Below, in pieces: positions 51,999 through 59,978 of a DNA stretch of 64,000 nt. Source of the DNA: Cacconaster sp045642485. GTDB lineage: Bacteria; Bacteroidota; Bacteroidia; Bacteroidales; UBA932. The position numbers and the translations under genes were made by a program. Positions within the stretch are counted from its first letter, which is position 1. Every line of letters begins with the position of its first letter. The notes under the pieces are model-generated. The model had not been told where the DNA came from. It did not search any database and saw only the letters and a list, made by a program, of their open reading frames with translations. Location: assembly GCA_045642485.1 (NCBI GenBank), contig JAZUIV010000061.1, positions 8,490 through 72,489 on the forward strand. Reading direction: 5' to 3'.

Positions 51999-52898
51999 TT
52001 ACATATTTGGATACGTTTCAAATATTTCCCGCACTGTCTTATCTGAACAGAAAGCTCTTCTTTCGCCATAAATATTTATCACATCCTGAACATATGCAAT
52101 GCGGTAATCAAGTTTCTTGCCTGTAACCTTTTCGCTCATTTCGATTGCCTTTACCCGGAATTTTTTTGAGAACTCGCTTACTTCTTCACCCCTGAATTGA
52201 TATACAATATTGGCAAAATGCACAGTCTTGTTTGTCCCTAAGTCGTTCTCAAGCATAAACTTAAGGATTCCGAAAAGATGACAGGTTTCCTGTTTAGCAT
52301 CAAACCAATCCATCCCTTCATTTTTTGATTCGTTAGATATATCTATGCAGAACTTTTGAAACTCTTCAGCCATTATTTTTTGATTGCCGAATCTCTTCAA
52401 GATAGGATAATCATAAACATATCCTTTCCCATCTGCTTTTTTATAACAATTCTGATGACCATCCTTTTCATAAGCCTTCCAATATGCTTCAGGAAGACAT
52501 TTCTCATATTCCTTGTTATTTGCGGTTTCTGTGAATTTGCTTTCAATAAACCAGATGTCATTCTCAGTCTCAATCATAACATCCATGTTTGCCTTGCATT
52601 CTCTTCCTTTTGAGATAATCCCAGGCATTTTATACTCCAACTGTATGTCAATACAAGAATCATCTTCCGCCAACCAAGAATATATATCAAAAGCAAGACG
52701 TGAGGAACTGATTTTGCTCCAAAACTTGTCTTTCAACTCGTTCCCACATCCATTTATTAGTTGATCAAGGAAACATCTTTTTTCATCTTTTTTACTGTAT
52801 GTCTGAGCAAGACGTGATTCATAAATAAATCGTTCATCTTTTTCTAGTCTTTTGCCTGTGTAATTTTTTACGAGGTTTCTTCTTGTGTTATTAATCAT
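51999..52898 (-). CDS. PGN_0703-type putative restriction endonuclease
   Basis: A 299-residue protein with a PD-(D/E)xK-like core: the Asp in KANMDVMIETENDIWFIESK and the E-S-K that ends it form D...ExK. The opening FIYESRLAQTYSKKDEKRCF and the later VHFANIVYQFRGEE agree with the PGN_0703 family annotated as putative restriction endonucleases in Porphyromonas and relatives. It is visibly AT-richer than the core genes. The ATG at 52898 overlaps the WYL gene's 3' end by 8 nt; the longer frame from 53012 lies inside that gene and is rejected. Specificity is unknown. Confidence 0.72.
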   Translation of the reverse strand: MINNTRRNLVKNYTGKRLEKDERFIYESRLAQTYSKKDEKRCFLDQLINGCGNELKDKFWSKISSSRLAFDIYSWLAEDDSCIDIQLEYKMPGIISKGRECKANMDVMIETENDIWFIESKFTETANNKEYEKCLPEAYWKAYEKDGHQNCYKKADGKGYVYDYPILKRFGNQKIMAEEFQKFCIDISNESKNEGMDWFDAKQETCHLFGILKFMLENDLGTNKTVHFANIVYQFRGEEVSEFSKKFRVKAIEMSEKVTGKKLDYRIAYVQDVINIYGERRAFCSDKTVREIFETYPNM

Positions 52899-53799
52899 TG
52901 TTGTATTTTGAGTTAAGGTTATCAAAAATATTTCCGACATCGCATCTGAGATGCTCCGGACCCATAATCTCCACCCTCGTCCCGAAAGAGAGAACATCCT
53001 GTTTGAAATCATAATCCGGAGTTAGGAAGTATCTGAATACAGAATATTCATCTGTGCGTTCAATCTCTTCCTGGGAAGAATGAAGGGGGAGAGAGCGGAA
53101 ATAGTTCGCCTGCATTGATGTGGCTTTAAGCGTGACAAATTCGGGCTTCATATCGGGATAGACCCTTGCCCCGTATATGCCGGAGAAGAACTCATGGGCG
53201 TTGAATTTCGCCGGCATCTTGAAGGAACGGCCCCCGATATTGGCAGAAACAAATCTGTCGAGAGCGAACATATGCGGTTCCTCGTCATTGCCCTTGTGTG
53301 CATACAGATACCACCTGCTTTTGTGCTGGCGAATGCAATACGGCTCCAAAATGAGGTCTGTCTCTTCTTCCTTACGGTAGCTCTTGTATCTGACCTCAAT
53401 AACCTTGTTGTCACGCATTGCCTGAATCACGGTTGTGAGGTGTTTCTGGCTTGAAGGCACATCTTCAAAGATGATTCGGTCCTTCATCCCGGCGCTCTCA
53501 TTCAGAAGACTGTTCAAGCTCAAGGCTTCCAGCATCCAACTCCGTATGGAGCCGCCACCAACCTCATCCTCGTTCTTGATATAGTAGGTGTTGTCTCTCC
53601 TGTCACAATCGATTTCTACGCCGAATACGTCTAAAATTGACTGAATGTGATTTAACAGAGTCCTTGGCGCCAGTTCCTTATACTCATCATTGACGGAACT
53701 TCTCATCCAAAGGCTTTGCAACTCCTTCAAGGTGAGATGCCCGTGGCTCTGCAACGTCTCAATGAGCCAGACATATGATTTGAAATAGTTCTTTGCCAT
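52891..53799 (-). CDS. WYL-domain transcriptional regulator
   Basis: A 302-residue protein: an N-terminal winged helix (FKSYVWLIETLQSHGHLTLK; APRTLLNHIQSILDVFGVEI), a WYL domain (VIEVRYKSYRKEEETDLILE; PYCIRQHKSRWYLYAHKGND; FALDRFVSANI) and a WYL-associated C-terminal domain. The WYL motif itself appears as WYLY. Such regulators sense ligands or nucleic acids and often control defence genes in Bacteroidota. It is the first gene of the leftward operon with the PGN_0703-type nuclease. Confidence 0.9.
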   Translation of the reverse strand: MAKNYFKSYVWLIETLQSHGHLTLKELQSLWMRSSVNDEYKELAPRTLLNHIQSILDVFGVEIDCDRRDNTYYIKNEDEVGGGSIRSWMLEALSLNSLLNESAGMKDRIIFEDVPSSQKHLTTVIQAMRDNKVIEVRYKSYRKEEETDLILEPYCIRQHKSRWYLYAHKGNDEEPHMFALDRFVSANIGGRSFKMPAKFNAHEFFSGIYGARVYPDMKPEFVTLKATSMQANYFRSLPLHSSQEEIERTDEYSVFRYFLTPDYDFKQDVLSFGTRVEIMGPEHLRCDVGNIFDNLNSKYNND

Positions 53800-53860
53800 A
53801 CGATAGATTTGTCTCTTGTAAATTTAACACATTTGCATCGGCAAAACAACAGCCGATATT

Positions 53861-54181
53861 TTATGGCTCTCCGATTACATCTTCCCGGAGGTAGTCTGAG
53901 AGCCATTTTGTCAGGCAGGTGATTCTCTGTTTGTTGTAGCGTTTGATGTTCCACTGCCTGGCGTAAGTCGTGCGGCGGTCGTCGATGCGCCCCTTCGGGA
54001 TCGCTATCCGCCACTCGCTGCGGGACGGGAAATCGAGGGTGAACTTGGTGCCGAATCTGAATGCCTGGGAGAGGTTGTTGTGCTCGTTTGTGAAAATCCC
54101 GGCGAGCACGGTTTCGAGGGTGCCGTTTTCCATCCAATCGATGAGGTGGCCGTTGTTGCAAATCTGTATCGTTTCTTTCAT
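53861..54181 (-). CDS. Small unknown protein
   Basis: A 106-residue soluble basic protein (MKETIQICNNGHLIDWMENG; WRIAIPKGRIDDRRTTYARQ; TCLTKWLSDYLREDVIG). No family was recognised. A TAATTTTG box lies directly upstream (54186-54193 minus), only 4 nt before the ATG, so the message would be leaderless or the real start lies further inside (for example at residue 17). It stands alone between the WYL gene and the WD-like gene and could still be a spurious frame. Confidence 0.5.
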   Translation of the reverse strand: MKETIQICNNGHLIDWMENGTLETVLAGIFTNEHNNLSQAFRFGTKFTLDFPSRSEWRIAIPKGRIDDRRTTYARQWNIKRYNKQRITCLTKWLSDYLREDVIGEP

Positions 54182-54185
54182 ACTG

Positions 54186-54193
54186 CAAAATTA
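54186..54193 (-). promoter_or_regulatory. -7 box immediately before the small unknown gene
   Basis: Reads TAATTTTG on the minus strand and ends 4 nt before the ATG at 54181. If used, transcription would begin at or inside the start codon. Confidence 0.35.
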
Positions 54194-54254
54194 CACCGCG
54201 CTTCGGCAAAAAATCGGCGTATCTCGAATTTTCTTCAGTTTTTTCAGACTGAAT

Positions 54255-54578
54255 TTATAAACTCCTGATTTTTCCTCCATCCAGACCATATAGCCCGCTT
54301 TGGCCGTTTGTGCAACTGACGACCACACTGTCGTTGCCGGCAAAACTTACACCTATCACATTGCACCCGGAGAAGTGAATGTGGCGATATACTCCACCAT
54401 TTTCAATTCTGTAAATCGTTGCCCTGTCCTTATAGCCGACAACGAAATATTCCCCGTTTGGAGATGTACCGGCACCAATCGCACCGGGTTCGTGAACTGA
54501 GTACTTGACATGGCCATCGGCCCTTGTCACCCTTACGCAGCCATTGCTTATGACTGCAAAATATTCTGACTGTCCCAT
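54255..54578 (-). CDS. Small WD40-like/beta-propeller fragment protein
   Basis: A 107-residue protein made of short strands with propeller-like turns (YFAVISNGCVRVTRADGHVK; GTSPNGEYFVVGYKDRATIY; VSFAGNDSVVVSCTNGQSGL; YGLDGGKIRSL). It has only two or three blades, too few for a closed propeller alone. The ATG at 54578 lies just after the stop of the DnaE-like gene; the longer frame from 54638 overlaps that gene. The 1-nt spacing suggests the two are translated together. Confidence 0.6.
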   Translation of the reverse strand: MGQSEYFAVISNGCVRVTRADGHVKYSVHEPGAIGAGTSPNGEYFVVGYKDRATIYRIENGGVYRHIHFSGCNVIGVSFAGNDSVVVSCTNGQSGLYGLDGGKIRSL

Positions 54579-54579
54579 A

Positions 54580-55632
54580 TTATTTATGATTGATTGCTGT
54601 TTTGATTTGGGCATCCCTGATGAACCCGATTTTGACATTTCGCAGAATTTCCTTGTATCTGTCAGGAATTCTGGCTTTATAGTATGCTAGCTCCACACTC
54701 ATCATGGTTCTGGAGATCGAATGACCCTTTTGAGAGAGCTTCGCGATAGGGACGTCAATCTTCCTTTTCACGGCTGCAACAAGCTCCGCATCATCTACTG
54801 ACTTGAGAGCCCGCATAATTTTGAAGACCTGCTCCTGATAGACAAGCATACCATAAGATTCCTTCAGGATACTGTCCACTTCCGGAATTCCGGTTGCGGG
54901 GATGTCATTCTCAAGTTTACGCCTCTTGATTTCCTGAAGCATATCGAGAGTCTCCGGGCGAAATAGCGATTCGAACAGGCAGATGTCTGAAAAACATTCC
55001 GGCTTGAATTCTTTCAGAAGACGACTTCGCTCAGCTCCGTTAAAGCCGTAGATGTCATCAGTGTCTCCATCCCGGAAGATACTCAAAGCTTTTTTGTCCA
55101 GCTCAATTTTGGAAGGCTTGATTGTCCTTTCCACTGAAAGGGCCTTGATGATATCAAGGTTGATATTGTGAGTGATGGCCAGATGAAGGTTGAATAACTG
55201 CTGGTCGTCAGGAAGCACGATGTCGATAACGGATTCCTTTTCCGGGTTGAGCGAAATCGGGTACTCGCATCTATGGTTCAGGAACTCGACGGCTTTATCA
55301 AATCCGCCTGCGCTGGTCTCAATACGGAATTCTCTGTCCTGTTTGAATGAGCTGGTGAAGCGTGAGAAGGGGAGACCCCAACTTACAGGTTCGATGTCTG
55401 TGATTCCCAGTCCATAACAGAGAAGGGAGCAAGTCGGATATCCGTAGCCGGGTCCCACATATATATCCTTTGACTTCAGGTACCGGACCAAATCGGAAAT
55501 GAGAAGCAAAGCGTCGGCTCCACCGTGGTCGTTGATGTAATCTAATTCATCATAAAGGCGGTTTGGCACCTGGCCGAAGGCCTTGAGGCGGAACACCGCC
55601 CGGTCTTTGAGTTTGTTTATCGTATCTATCAT
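54580..55632 (-). CDS. Stand-alone DnaE-like protein, catalytic motif apparently lost
   Basis: A 350-residue protein related to the middle of bacterial DNA polymerase III alpha. SDLVRYLKSKDIYVGPGYGY matches the family's 'I.vGPGRGSAAGSL' block; LCYGLGITDIEPVSWGLPFS matches 'LGITDIDPL.y.LLFERF'; and ILKESYGMLVYQEQVFKIMR matches the 'tYGv.vYQEQVM' fingers block. Where active polymerases have PDIDxDF, this protein has REFRIETSAGGFDKAVE, so the catalytic aspartates appear absent. There is no PHP domain and no C-terminal OB or tau-binding part. It reads as an inactive or repurposed paralogue, coupled to the small WD-like gene. Confidence 0.7.
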   Translation of the reverse strand: MIDTINKLKDRAVFRLKAFGQVPNRLYDELDYINDHGGADALLLISDLVRYLKSKDIYVGPGYGYPTCSLLCYGLGITDIEPVSWGLPFSRFTSSFKQDREFRIETSAGGFDKAVEFLNHRCEYPISLNPEKESVIDIVLPDDQQLFNLHLAITHNINLDIIKALSVERTIKPSKIELDKKALSIFRDGDTDDIYGFNGAERSRLLKEFKPECFSDICLFESLFRPETLDMLQEIKRRKLENDIPATGIPEVDSILKESYGMLVYQEQVFKIMRALKSVDDAELVAAVKRKIDVPIAKLSQKGHSISRTMMSVELAYYKARIPDRYKEILRNVKIGFIRDAQIKTAINHK

Positions 55633-55674
55633 AGCGTGATTAGAGTTTAAAATTATTTCTATTTCTATATGGTG

Positions 55675-55732
55675 TGAGTGCCTCGCCGCAACGGTCGTCA
55701 CCGCTGCCGCATTGGAGTCAGCCCGGCACTCA
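55675..55732. other. Inverted repeat upstream of the DnaE-like gene
   Basis: TGAGTGCC (55675-55682) and GGCACTCA (55725-55732) enclose 42 nt of GC-rich DNA. It lies in the 299-nt gap 55633-55931, which otherwise contains only the integrase-like promoter. It could be a regulatory site or a small structured RNA; no known class fits. Confidence 0.35.
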
Positions 55733-55904
55733 GAGGCTGGTGAAAGAAGTCAAGATGTCAAAGAACTATTTCGCGAAAGTCGACATTACTCTATACGAAT
55801 ACGATTTTTGTTCAAATTGAGAATCGGCTGCAGAGGCACATAGAAAGCCTATTCACACCGAATAATTAGTGTGCGTAAAATTGTGCGTATTTGATTTCTT
55901 TGGT

Positions 55905-55912
55905 TATATTTG
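55905..55912 (+). promoter_or_regulatory. -7 box of the truncated recombinase gene
   Basis: TATATTTG, 20 nt before the ATG at 55932. A TTTG at 55890-55893 is too close for a -33 element; ATTG near 55880-55883 is at a better distance. Confidence 0.45.
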
Positions 55913-55931
55913 CGTCATTATACGTTGAATT

Positions 55932-56546
55932 ATGGCAGTCAGTTTCACTCTTGAGAAAAGAACAAATCGATATGGAGAATGTCCGATTAGAATTTCTTGG
56001 GCATTCGGAAACTTTCGATATCAGACCACACTTGGTTTTAGCATCAAAGCTGAAAATTGGGACAGCTTAAGGAAAGAAGTCAAAGCAGGAACGCACAATC
56101 TGGCTGGCGTTGAGGCAGATGTCATAAACAACAACATCAAGCAGATAAAAAGCGTTGTGTATGGAATTGAGACAGATTATAAAGCCAGAAAAAGAATTTT
56201 TCCGGCCAGCATGATGAAAGACGCCATTATTGATGCCAAATCATCAAAATTTCTTAGCTATCTTGATATCATCGAGAATTGGACTAAAAATGCTGCGTCA
56301 ACTGAAGATAATAGGAAACGTTATTACCGTTCCGCCATGAAGGAATACTATGCCTTTATCTGCAATGCGTTTGACCGGTACAACCATGATGAATTCTATA
56401 TTCTCCAAGAAATGTTCGGGAGTACTAAAAGAATCATTGTTCCAAAAAGAGACTTCGAGAAGAGAAAAGACGGATCAATGTGGGCTACGGCCAAATTTGA
56501 AGAAGTGACTGAAGACGAAGCATTGGGAAGAGTGAAAAAGGGTTGA
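55932..56546 (+). CDS. Truncated tyrosine recombinase (arm and core-binding parts only)
   Basis: A 204-residue protein. The N-terminus KRTNRYGECPIRISWAFGNF followed by TLGFSIKAENWD is the arm-DNA-binding domain of Bacteroidota phage/transposon integrases ('G..PI..R......r...g....p..WD'). A helical stretch resembling the start of the core-binding domain follows (FLSYLDIIENWTKNAAST). The catalytic domain with its R-H-R-Y residues is absent, and the final 40 residues (KRDFEKRKDGSMWATAKFEE) do not match it. It may be a decayed integrase or a stand-alone DNA-binding protein. Confidence 0.65.
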   Translation: MAVSFTLEKRTNRYGECPIRISWAFGNFRYQTTLGFSIKAENWDSLRKEVKAGTHNLAGVEADVINNNIKQIKSVVYGIETDYKARKRIFPASMMKDAIIDAKSSKFLSYLDIIENWTKNAASTEDNRKRYYRSAMKEYYAFICNAFDRYNHDEFYILQEMFGSTKRIIVPKRDFEKRKDGSMWATAKFEEVTEDEALGRVKKG

Positions 56547-56626
56547 CATATTTATTTCGCAAATACTTTTTCCGTATGACTGCAAAATGAGATACTGAAA
56601 CAATATCAATAGAAATCAGATGAGTT

Positions 56627-57103
56627 ATGGCAATCGAGATTGAAAGAAAATTCCTGGTTGAGGGAGATTACAAAAGCCTTGCGAGCAGTTCGAGCCGAAT
56701 CAGGCAGGGCTATCTCAACAATTCAGAAGGCCGCACGGTAAGGGTGCGTACCCGGGACGACAAGGCATACCTGACCATCAAAGGGCCAAGCAAAGATAAT
56801 GGCCTGAGCCGCTTTGAGTGGGAAATCGAAATACCATACGCCGACGCTGTCGAATTGCTTGACTTGGCAATCTCTCCAATCATTGACAAGACACGCTTCC
56901 TTGTTCCATACTGCGGCCATATATTTGAGGTCGATGAGTTCTATGGGGCCAACGAAGGCCTTACGGTAGCGGAGGTTGAACTCGAATCAGCTGACGAGAC
57001 CTTTGAAAAGCCGGAATGGTTGGGCAGGGAAGTGACGTCTGACAGACGTTATAGCAACCAGCAACTTTCGAATCATCCATATTGTGAATGGAGGTTGGAT
57101 TAG
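56627..57103 (+). CDS. CYTH-domain triphosphate tunnel enzyme
   Basis: A 158-residue member of the CYTH superfamily. The N-terminal signature is EIERKFLV (ExExK), followed by RIRQGYLNN, TVRVRTRDDKAYLTIKGP and WEIEIPYADAVELL, the alternating charged strands that line the tunnel. Bacterial single-domain CYTH proteins hydrolyse inorganic triphosphate or, less often, make cyclic AMP. The short form favours tripolyphosphatase, but this is inference. It overlaps the convergent TSCPD gene by 4 nt. Confidence 0.9.
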   Translation: MAIEIERKFLVEGDYKSLASSSSRIRQGYLNNSEGRTVRVRTRDDKAYLTIKGPSKDNGLSRFEWEIEIPYADAVELLDLAISPIIDKTRFLVPYCGHIFEVDEFYGANEGLTVAEVELESADETFEKPEWLGREVTSDRRYSNQQLSNHPYCEWRLD

Positions 57104-57339
57104 CTGCACTTGATGCCTTCCATTCTTGAGATTGCAGTTTCGACTGTCATCCCGACAATGAGCTTGCAGATGCCCTGTGTGTTGCCTGAACATCCGCCGG
57201 CAAAGCCCGCTTCAAGAATGACTCCATCCTTGACCGCGACGGCAATCTGCTGGGAGCAGACTCCCTTGCAGGTGTTGGCATATATGATTCTTACTCCTTC
57301 AGGGGTTGTCTGATCTTGAACTTTTGTTACTTCGTACAT
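57100..57339 (-). CDS. TSCPD-domain protein lacking the final TSCPD motif
   Basis: A 79-residue protein (TIGR03905-like): GVRIIYANTCKGVCSQQIAV, then GGCSGNTQGICKLIVGMTVE and TAISRMEGIKCS. Family members normally continue with a glycine turn and T-S-C-P-D-Q-L; here the frame stops at GIKCS, where the convergent CYTH gene ends. The start at 57339 is set by a -7 box at 57363-57370. A second, broken copy lies at 49903-50096. The family function is unknown; the cysteines suggest metal or thiol chemistry. Confidence 0.75.
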   Translation of the reverse strand: MYEVTKVQDQTTPEGVRIIYANTCKGVCSQQIAVAVKDGVILEAGFAGGCSGNTQGICKLIVGMTVETAISRMEGIKCS

Positions 57340-57362
57340 GGCCTCATTGAAAACACAATTTA

Positions 57363-57370
57363 CAAATATA
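57363..57370 (-). promoter_or_regulatory. -7 box for the TSCPD gene
   Basis: Reads TATATTTG on the minus strand, 24 nt before the ATG at 57339. It rules out the longer in-frame start at 57390. Confidence 0.45.
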
Positions 57371-57583
57371 CTCTTTTTTGCCAGATGCACGAAGAGAGAG
57401 CGAAGTATGGAGACAAGCTACCGAGGAGGCTGGAAGATGCCGGTTTATTTTTTTGCTCAATCGACTCTTTGCAGGAAGATATTGTAAGAAATCTTTGACA
57501 GAAAGAGTGTCAAAATGATTGCCAATTTACTAACACTTGACATAAAGGGTGTAGAGTATTGGAGAAGATTGGAAATGTTTTGT

Positions 57584-57591
57584 TAAATTTG
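57584..57591 (+). promoter_or_regulatory. -7 box at the head of the methylase-McrBC block
   Basis: TAAATTTG, 24 nt before the methylase start at 57615, with ATTG (57558-57561) 22 nt upstream as a weak -33. It is the only promoter-like site seen ahead of the block. The rest of 57371-57583 shows no convincing gene. Confidence 0.48.
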
Positions 57592-57614
57592 AGGGATAAA
57601 GCAAGATTTACCCA

Positions 57615-58787
57615 ATGGCAAACAAGAACAGTAACTTAGGAGCGGCAAAAACAGCGAAGAATGATGAGTTCTATACGCAATACCTTGATATTCAGAAAGA
57701 GGTAAACGCTTATGTAGAATACAATCCGGATGTATTCAAGGGTAAGACTATACTCCTACCTTGCGATGATCCAGAGTGGAGCAATTTCACAAGGTTTTTC
57801 GTAGAGAACTTCGAGCTGCTTGGGTTGAAGAAACTCATCAGCACGAGTTATGCCGTGGAGAGCAAGAAAATCAAGGAATGGGAACCCACGTTGTTTGAGA
57901 CAGAAGCCCCTCAATACGATGCCGATAAATCCAGGACCAACGGGAAAATCTTCATCCTTGACGGAGATAAAAACAACAACGGCACAATCGATGTCGATGA
58001 CCTCAAATGGGAGTATCTTGAGGGCGACGGAGACTTCAGGAGTGAGGAAGTCAAGAAATTGCGTGATGAAGCCGATGTAATCATAACGAATCCGCCTTTC
58101 AGCCTTTGGAGAGAATTCCTTGCATGGATTCTTGAAGGGAAAAAGAAGTTTCTGATAATAGGCAATCAGAATTCAATAACATACAAGGAAGTCTTCCCTT
58201 ATATTAAATCCAATGAACTTTGGCTCGGAGCAACGGGATTCTCTTCAGATATGGTTTTTGCTGTTCCTAAGGGAGCTGAAGTTGACCCGAAAGACCGTGC
58301 GAAAGCCGCAAAACTCGGTTATGAAGGTGACTACACTAGATTGGGCAACTCCTGCTGGTTTACAAACCTCGATCACGGCAGGCGCCATCAGCCGCTTCAG
58401 TTGATGACGATGTCAGACAATTTAAAATTTACTCGACATAAAGATGTCAAAAGCAACGGGTATCATAAATACGATAATTATGACGCTATTGATGTTCCAT
58501 ATGTAGATGCTATTCCATCTGACTATTGCGAAAAAATGGGTGTTCCTATTACTTTTTTAGACAAATTCTGTCCTGAGCAGTTTGAAATAGTTGGAAATGG
58601 TGATGATGTTGAATGGCTAAGAATAGCCGGCGCAGGAATTATTGGTCATGAGAATATTGCAAAACTTCGTAAACAAGGGAATAAAGCTCATGTTACCGCT
58701 AATATGACTTCTCTTTGTCTTACTATCAATGGGGTTATAACTCTTCCATATAAAAGAATAATAGTTCGCAAAATTATAGTGCCATGA
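57615..58787 (+). CDS. EcoRI-type adenine-specific DNA methyltransferase
   Basis: A 390-residue N6-adenine methyltransferase resembling M.EcoRI. The opening NLGAAKTAKNDEFYTQYLDI, the block TILLPCDDPEWSNFTRFFV (SAM region) and the catalytic motif ADVIITNPPFSLWREFL (NPPF) fit the family; WFTNLDHGRRHQPLQL follows. EcoRI itself protects GAATTC, but the target here is not known. No EcoRI-like nuclease gene is adjacent; the next gene encodes a DUF262-HNH protein and overlaps it by 4 nt. AT-richer than core genes. Confidence 0.85.
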   Translation: MANKNSNLGAAKTAKNDEFYTQYLDIQKEVNAYVEYNPDVFKGKTILLPCDDPEWSNFTRFFVENFELLGLKKLISTSYAVESKKIKEWEPTLFETEAPQYDADKSRTNGKIFILDGDKNNNGTIDVDDLKWEYLEGDGDFRSEEVKKLRDEADVIITNPPFSLWREFLAWILEGKKKFLIIGNQNSITYKEVFPYIKSNELWLGATGFSSDMVFAVPKGAEVDPKDRAKAAKLGYEGDYTRLGNSCWFTNLDHGRRHQPLQLMTMSDNLKFTRHKDVKSNGYHKYDNYDAIDVPYVDAIPSDYCEKMGVPITFLDKFCPEQFEIVGNGDDVEWLRIAGAGIIGHENIAKLRKQGNKAHVTANMTSLCLTINGVITLPYKRIIVRKIIVP

Positions 58788-59956
58788 TGCAGAAAGAACT
58801 TCGCCTCGACATCACCATCGAGGACATTATCAAAGGATTCTCATATAACGAATCTGAAGGCAAGGGGCTGTACGGTCTTTCCGGGAAGCTCACCATCCAG
58901 CCGGAGTACCAGCGTAATTACATCTATGCCGAGAACAACGGCAAACGCGAAGTCGCGGTCATTGACTCCATTCTGAAGGGATATCCTATCGGCCTTCTGT
59001 ATTTCAACAAGACCGGAGAAGATACATACGAAGTTCTTGATGGCCAGCAGCGCATCACTTCGATTGGGCGTTTCGCGACAAACAAATTCCCTATCTTCAA
59101 AGATGGGAACCCGATGAACTTCGGGCATTCCCTTCCTGCAGATCTGAAAGAGAAGTTCCTCAAGACTCCTCTGCTCATTTACGTTTGCGAAGGCACGGAG
59201 TCAGAAATCAAGGAATGGTTCCAGACCATCAACATTGCCGGTGTGCCCCTCAACGAACAGGAGATTCTGAACGCAGTATATTCCGGGCCTTTCGTTACCA
59301 AGGCAAAGTCTGTGTTCAGCAACAGCCAGAACGCCAACATCAACAAGTGGAGCCATTATATCTCCGGCAATCCGAAGCGTCAGGATTATCTGCATACCGC
59401 CCTTGAATGGGTAAGTCGCGGCAATGTGGGTGATTATTTGAGCAATCACCGTGAGGACACTGAAATCACCGAACTGGAGACATATTTCAACTCCGTCATC
59501 GATTGGATTGACAGTGTATTCGACACTACCGAGAAGGAAATGTGCGGTCTGCCTTGGGGAGAACTCTACGAACGATTCCACAACAATCCTTATAATCCGG
59601 CCGAAATTGGTGAGAAAGTCGCAGCGCTCTACGGGGATTACTATGTTAAGAACCGCAGGGGCATCTATGAGTATGTGCTCGGCGGCTGCATCGATACCAA
59701 ACTTCTGGAGGTCCGTGTTTTTGACGAGCCTACCAAGAAGTCCGTTTATGCAAAGCAGACAGCATTGGCCAAGGAACAGAACCTATCGAACTGCCCGGAC
59801 TGTGCACTCGGCCACGACGCCAACAAAGGCAAGATCTGGAAACTTGAAGAGATGGATGCTGACCACGTGACCGCCTGGAGCAATGGCGGCGCTACAGATA
59901 TCAGCAACTGCCAGATGCTCTGCAAGCATCACAACAGGAGCAAGGGAAACAAGTAG
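58784..59956 (+). CDS. DUF262-HNH endonuclease (GmrSD-like)
   Basis: A 390-residue protein. The N-terminal DUF262 (ParB-like nuclease/NTPase) has LTIQPEYQRNYIYAENNGKR, IDSILKGYPIGLLYF and YEVLDGQQRITSI. The C-terminal HNH nuclease has CPDCALGHDANKGK, MDADHVTAWSNGGATDISNC and MLCKHHNRSKG, with the catalytic D-H and a zinc-binding cysteine set. DUF262/HNH pairs form GmrSD-type type IV restriction systems. The ATGA overlap with the methylase shows one transcript. Confidence 0.88.
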   Translation: MMQKELRLDITIEDIIKGFSYNESEGKGLYGLSGKLTIQPEYQRNYIYAENNGKREVAVIDSILKGYPIGLLYFNKTGEDTYEVLDGQQRITSIGRFATNKFPIFKDGNPMNFGHSLPADLKEKFLKTPLLIYVCEGTESEIKEWFQTINIAGVPLNEQEILNAVYSGPFVTKAKSVFSNSQNANINKWSHYISGNPKRQDYLHTALEWVSRGNVGDYLSNHREDTEITELETYFNSVIDWIDSVFDTTEKEMCGLPWGELYERFHNNPYNPAEIGEKVAALYGDYYVKNRRGIYEYVLGGCIDTKLLEVRVFDEPTKKSVYAKQTALAKEQNLSNCPDCALGHDANKGKIWKLEEMDADHVTAWSNGGATDISNCQMLCKHHNRSKGNK

Positions 59957-59978
59957 TTCATTACGAGACTCGATCGTT

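Noticed and set aside
52899..53012. Longer start for the PGN_0703-type nuclease
   Set aside because: These codons lie inside the WYL gene in another frame; the ATG at 52898 gives the expected N-terminus and an 8-nt overlap.
55633..55931. Possible tRNA or attachment site next to the truncated recombinase
   Set aside because: No cloverleaf, anticodon arm or T-arm consensus could be found, and no matching direct repeat was seen across the island.
57316..57498. 60-codon plus-strand frame between the TSCPD and methylase genes
   Set aside because: Begins inside the TSCPD gene's 5' part on the other strand, has no promoter and no recognisable content.
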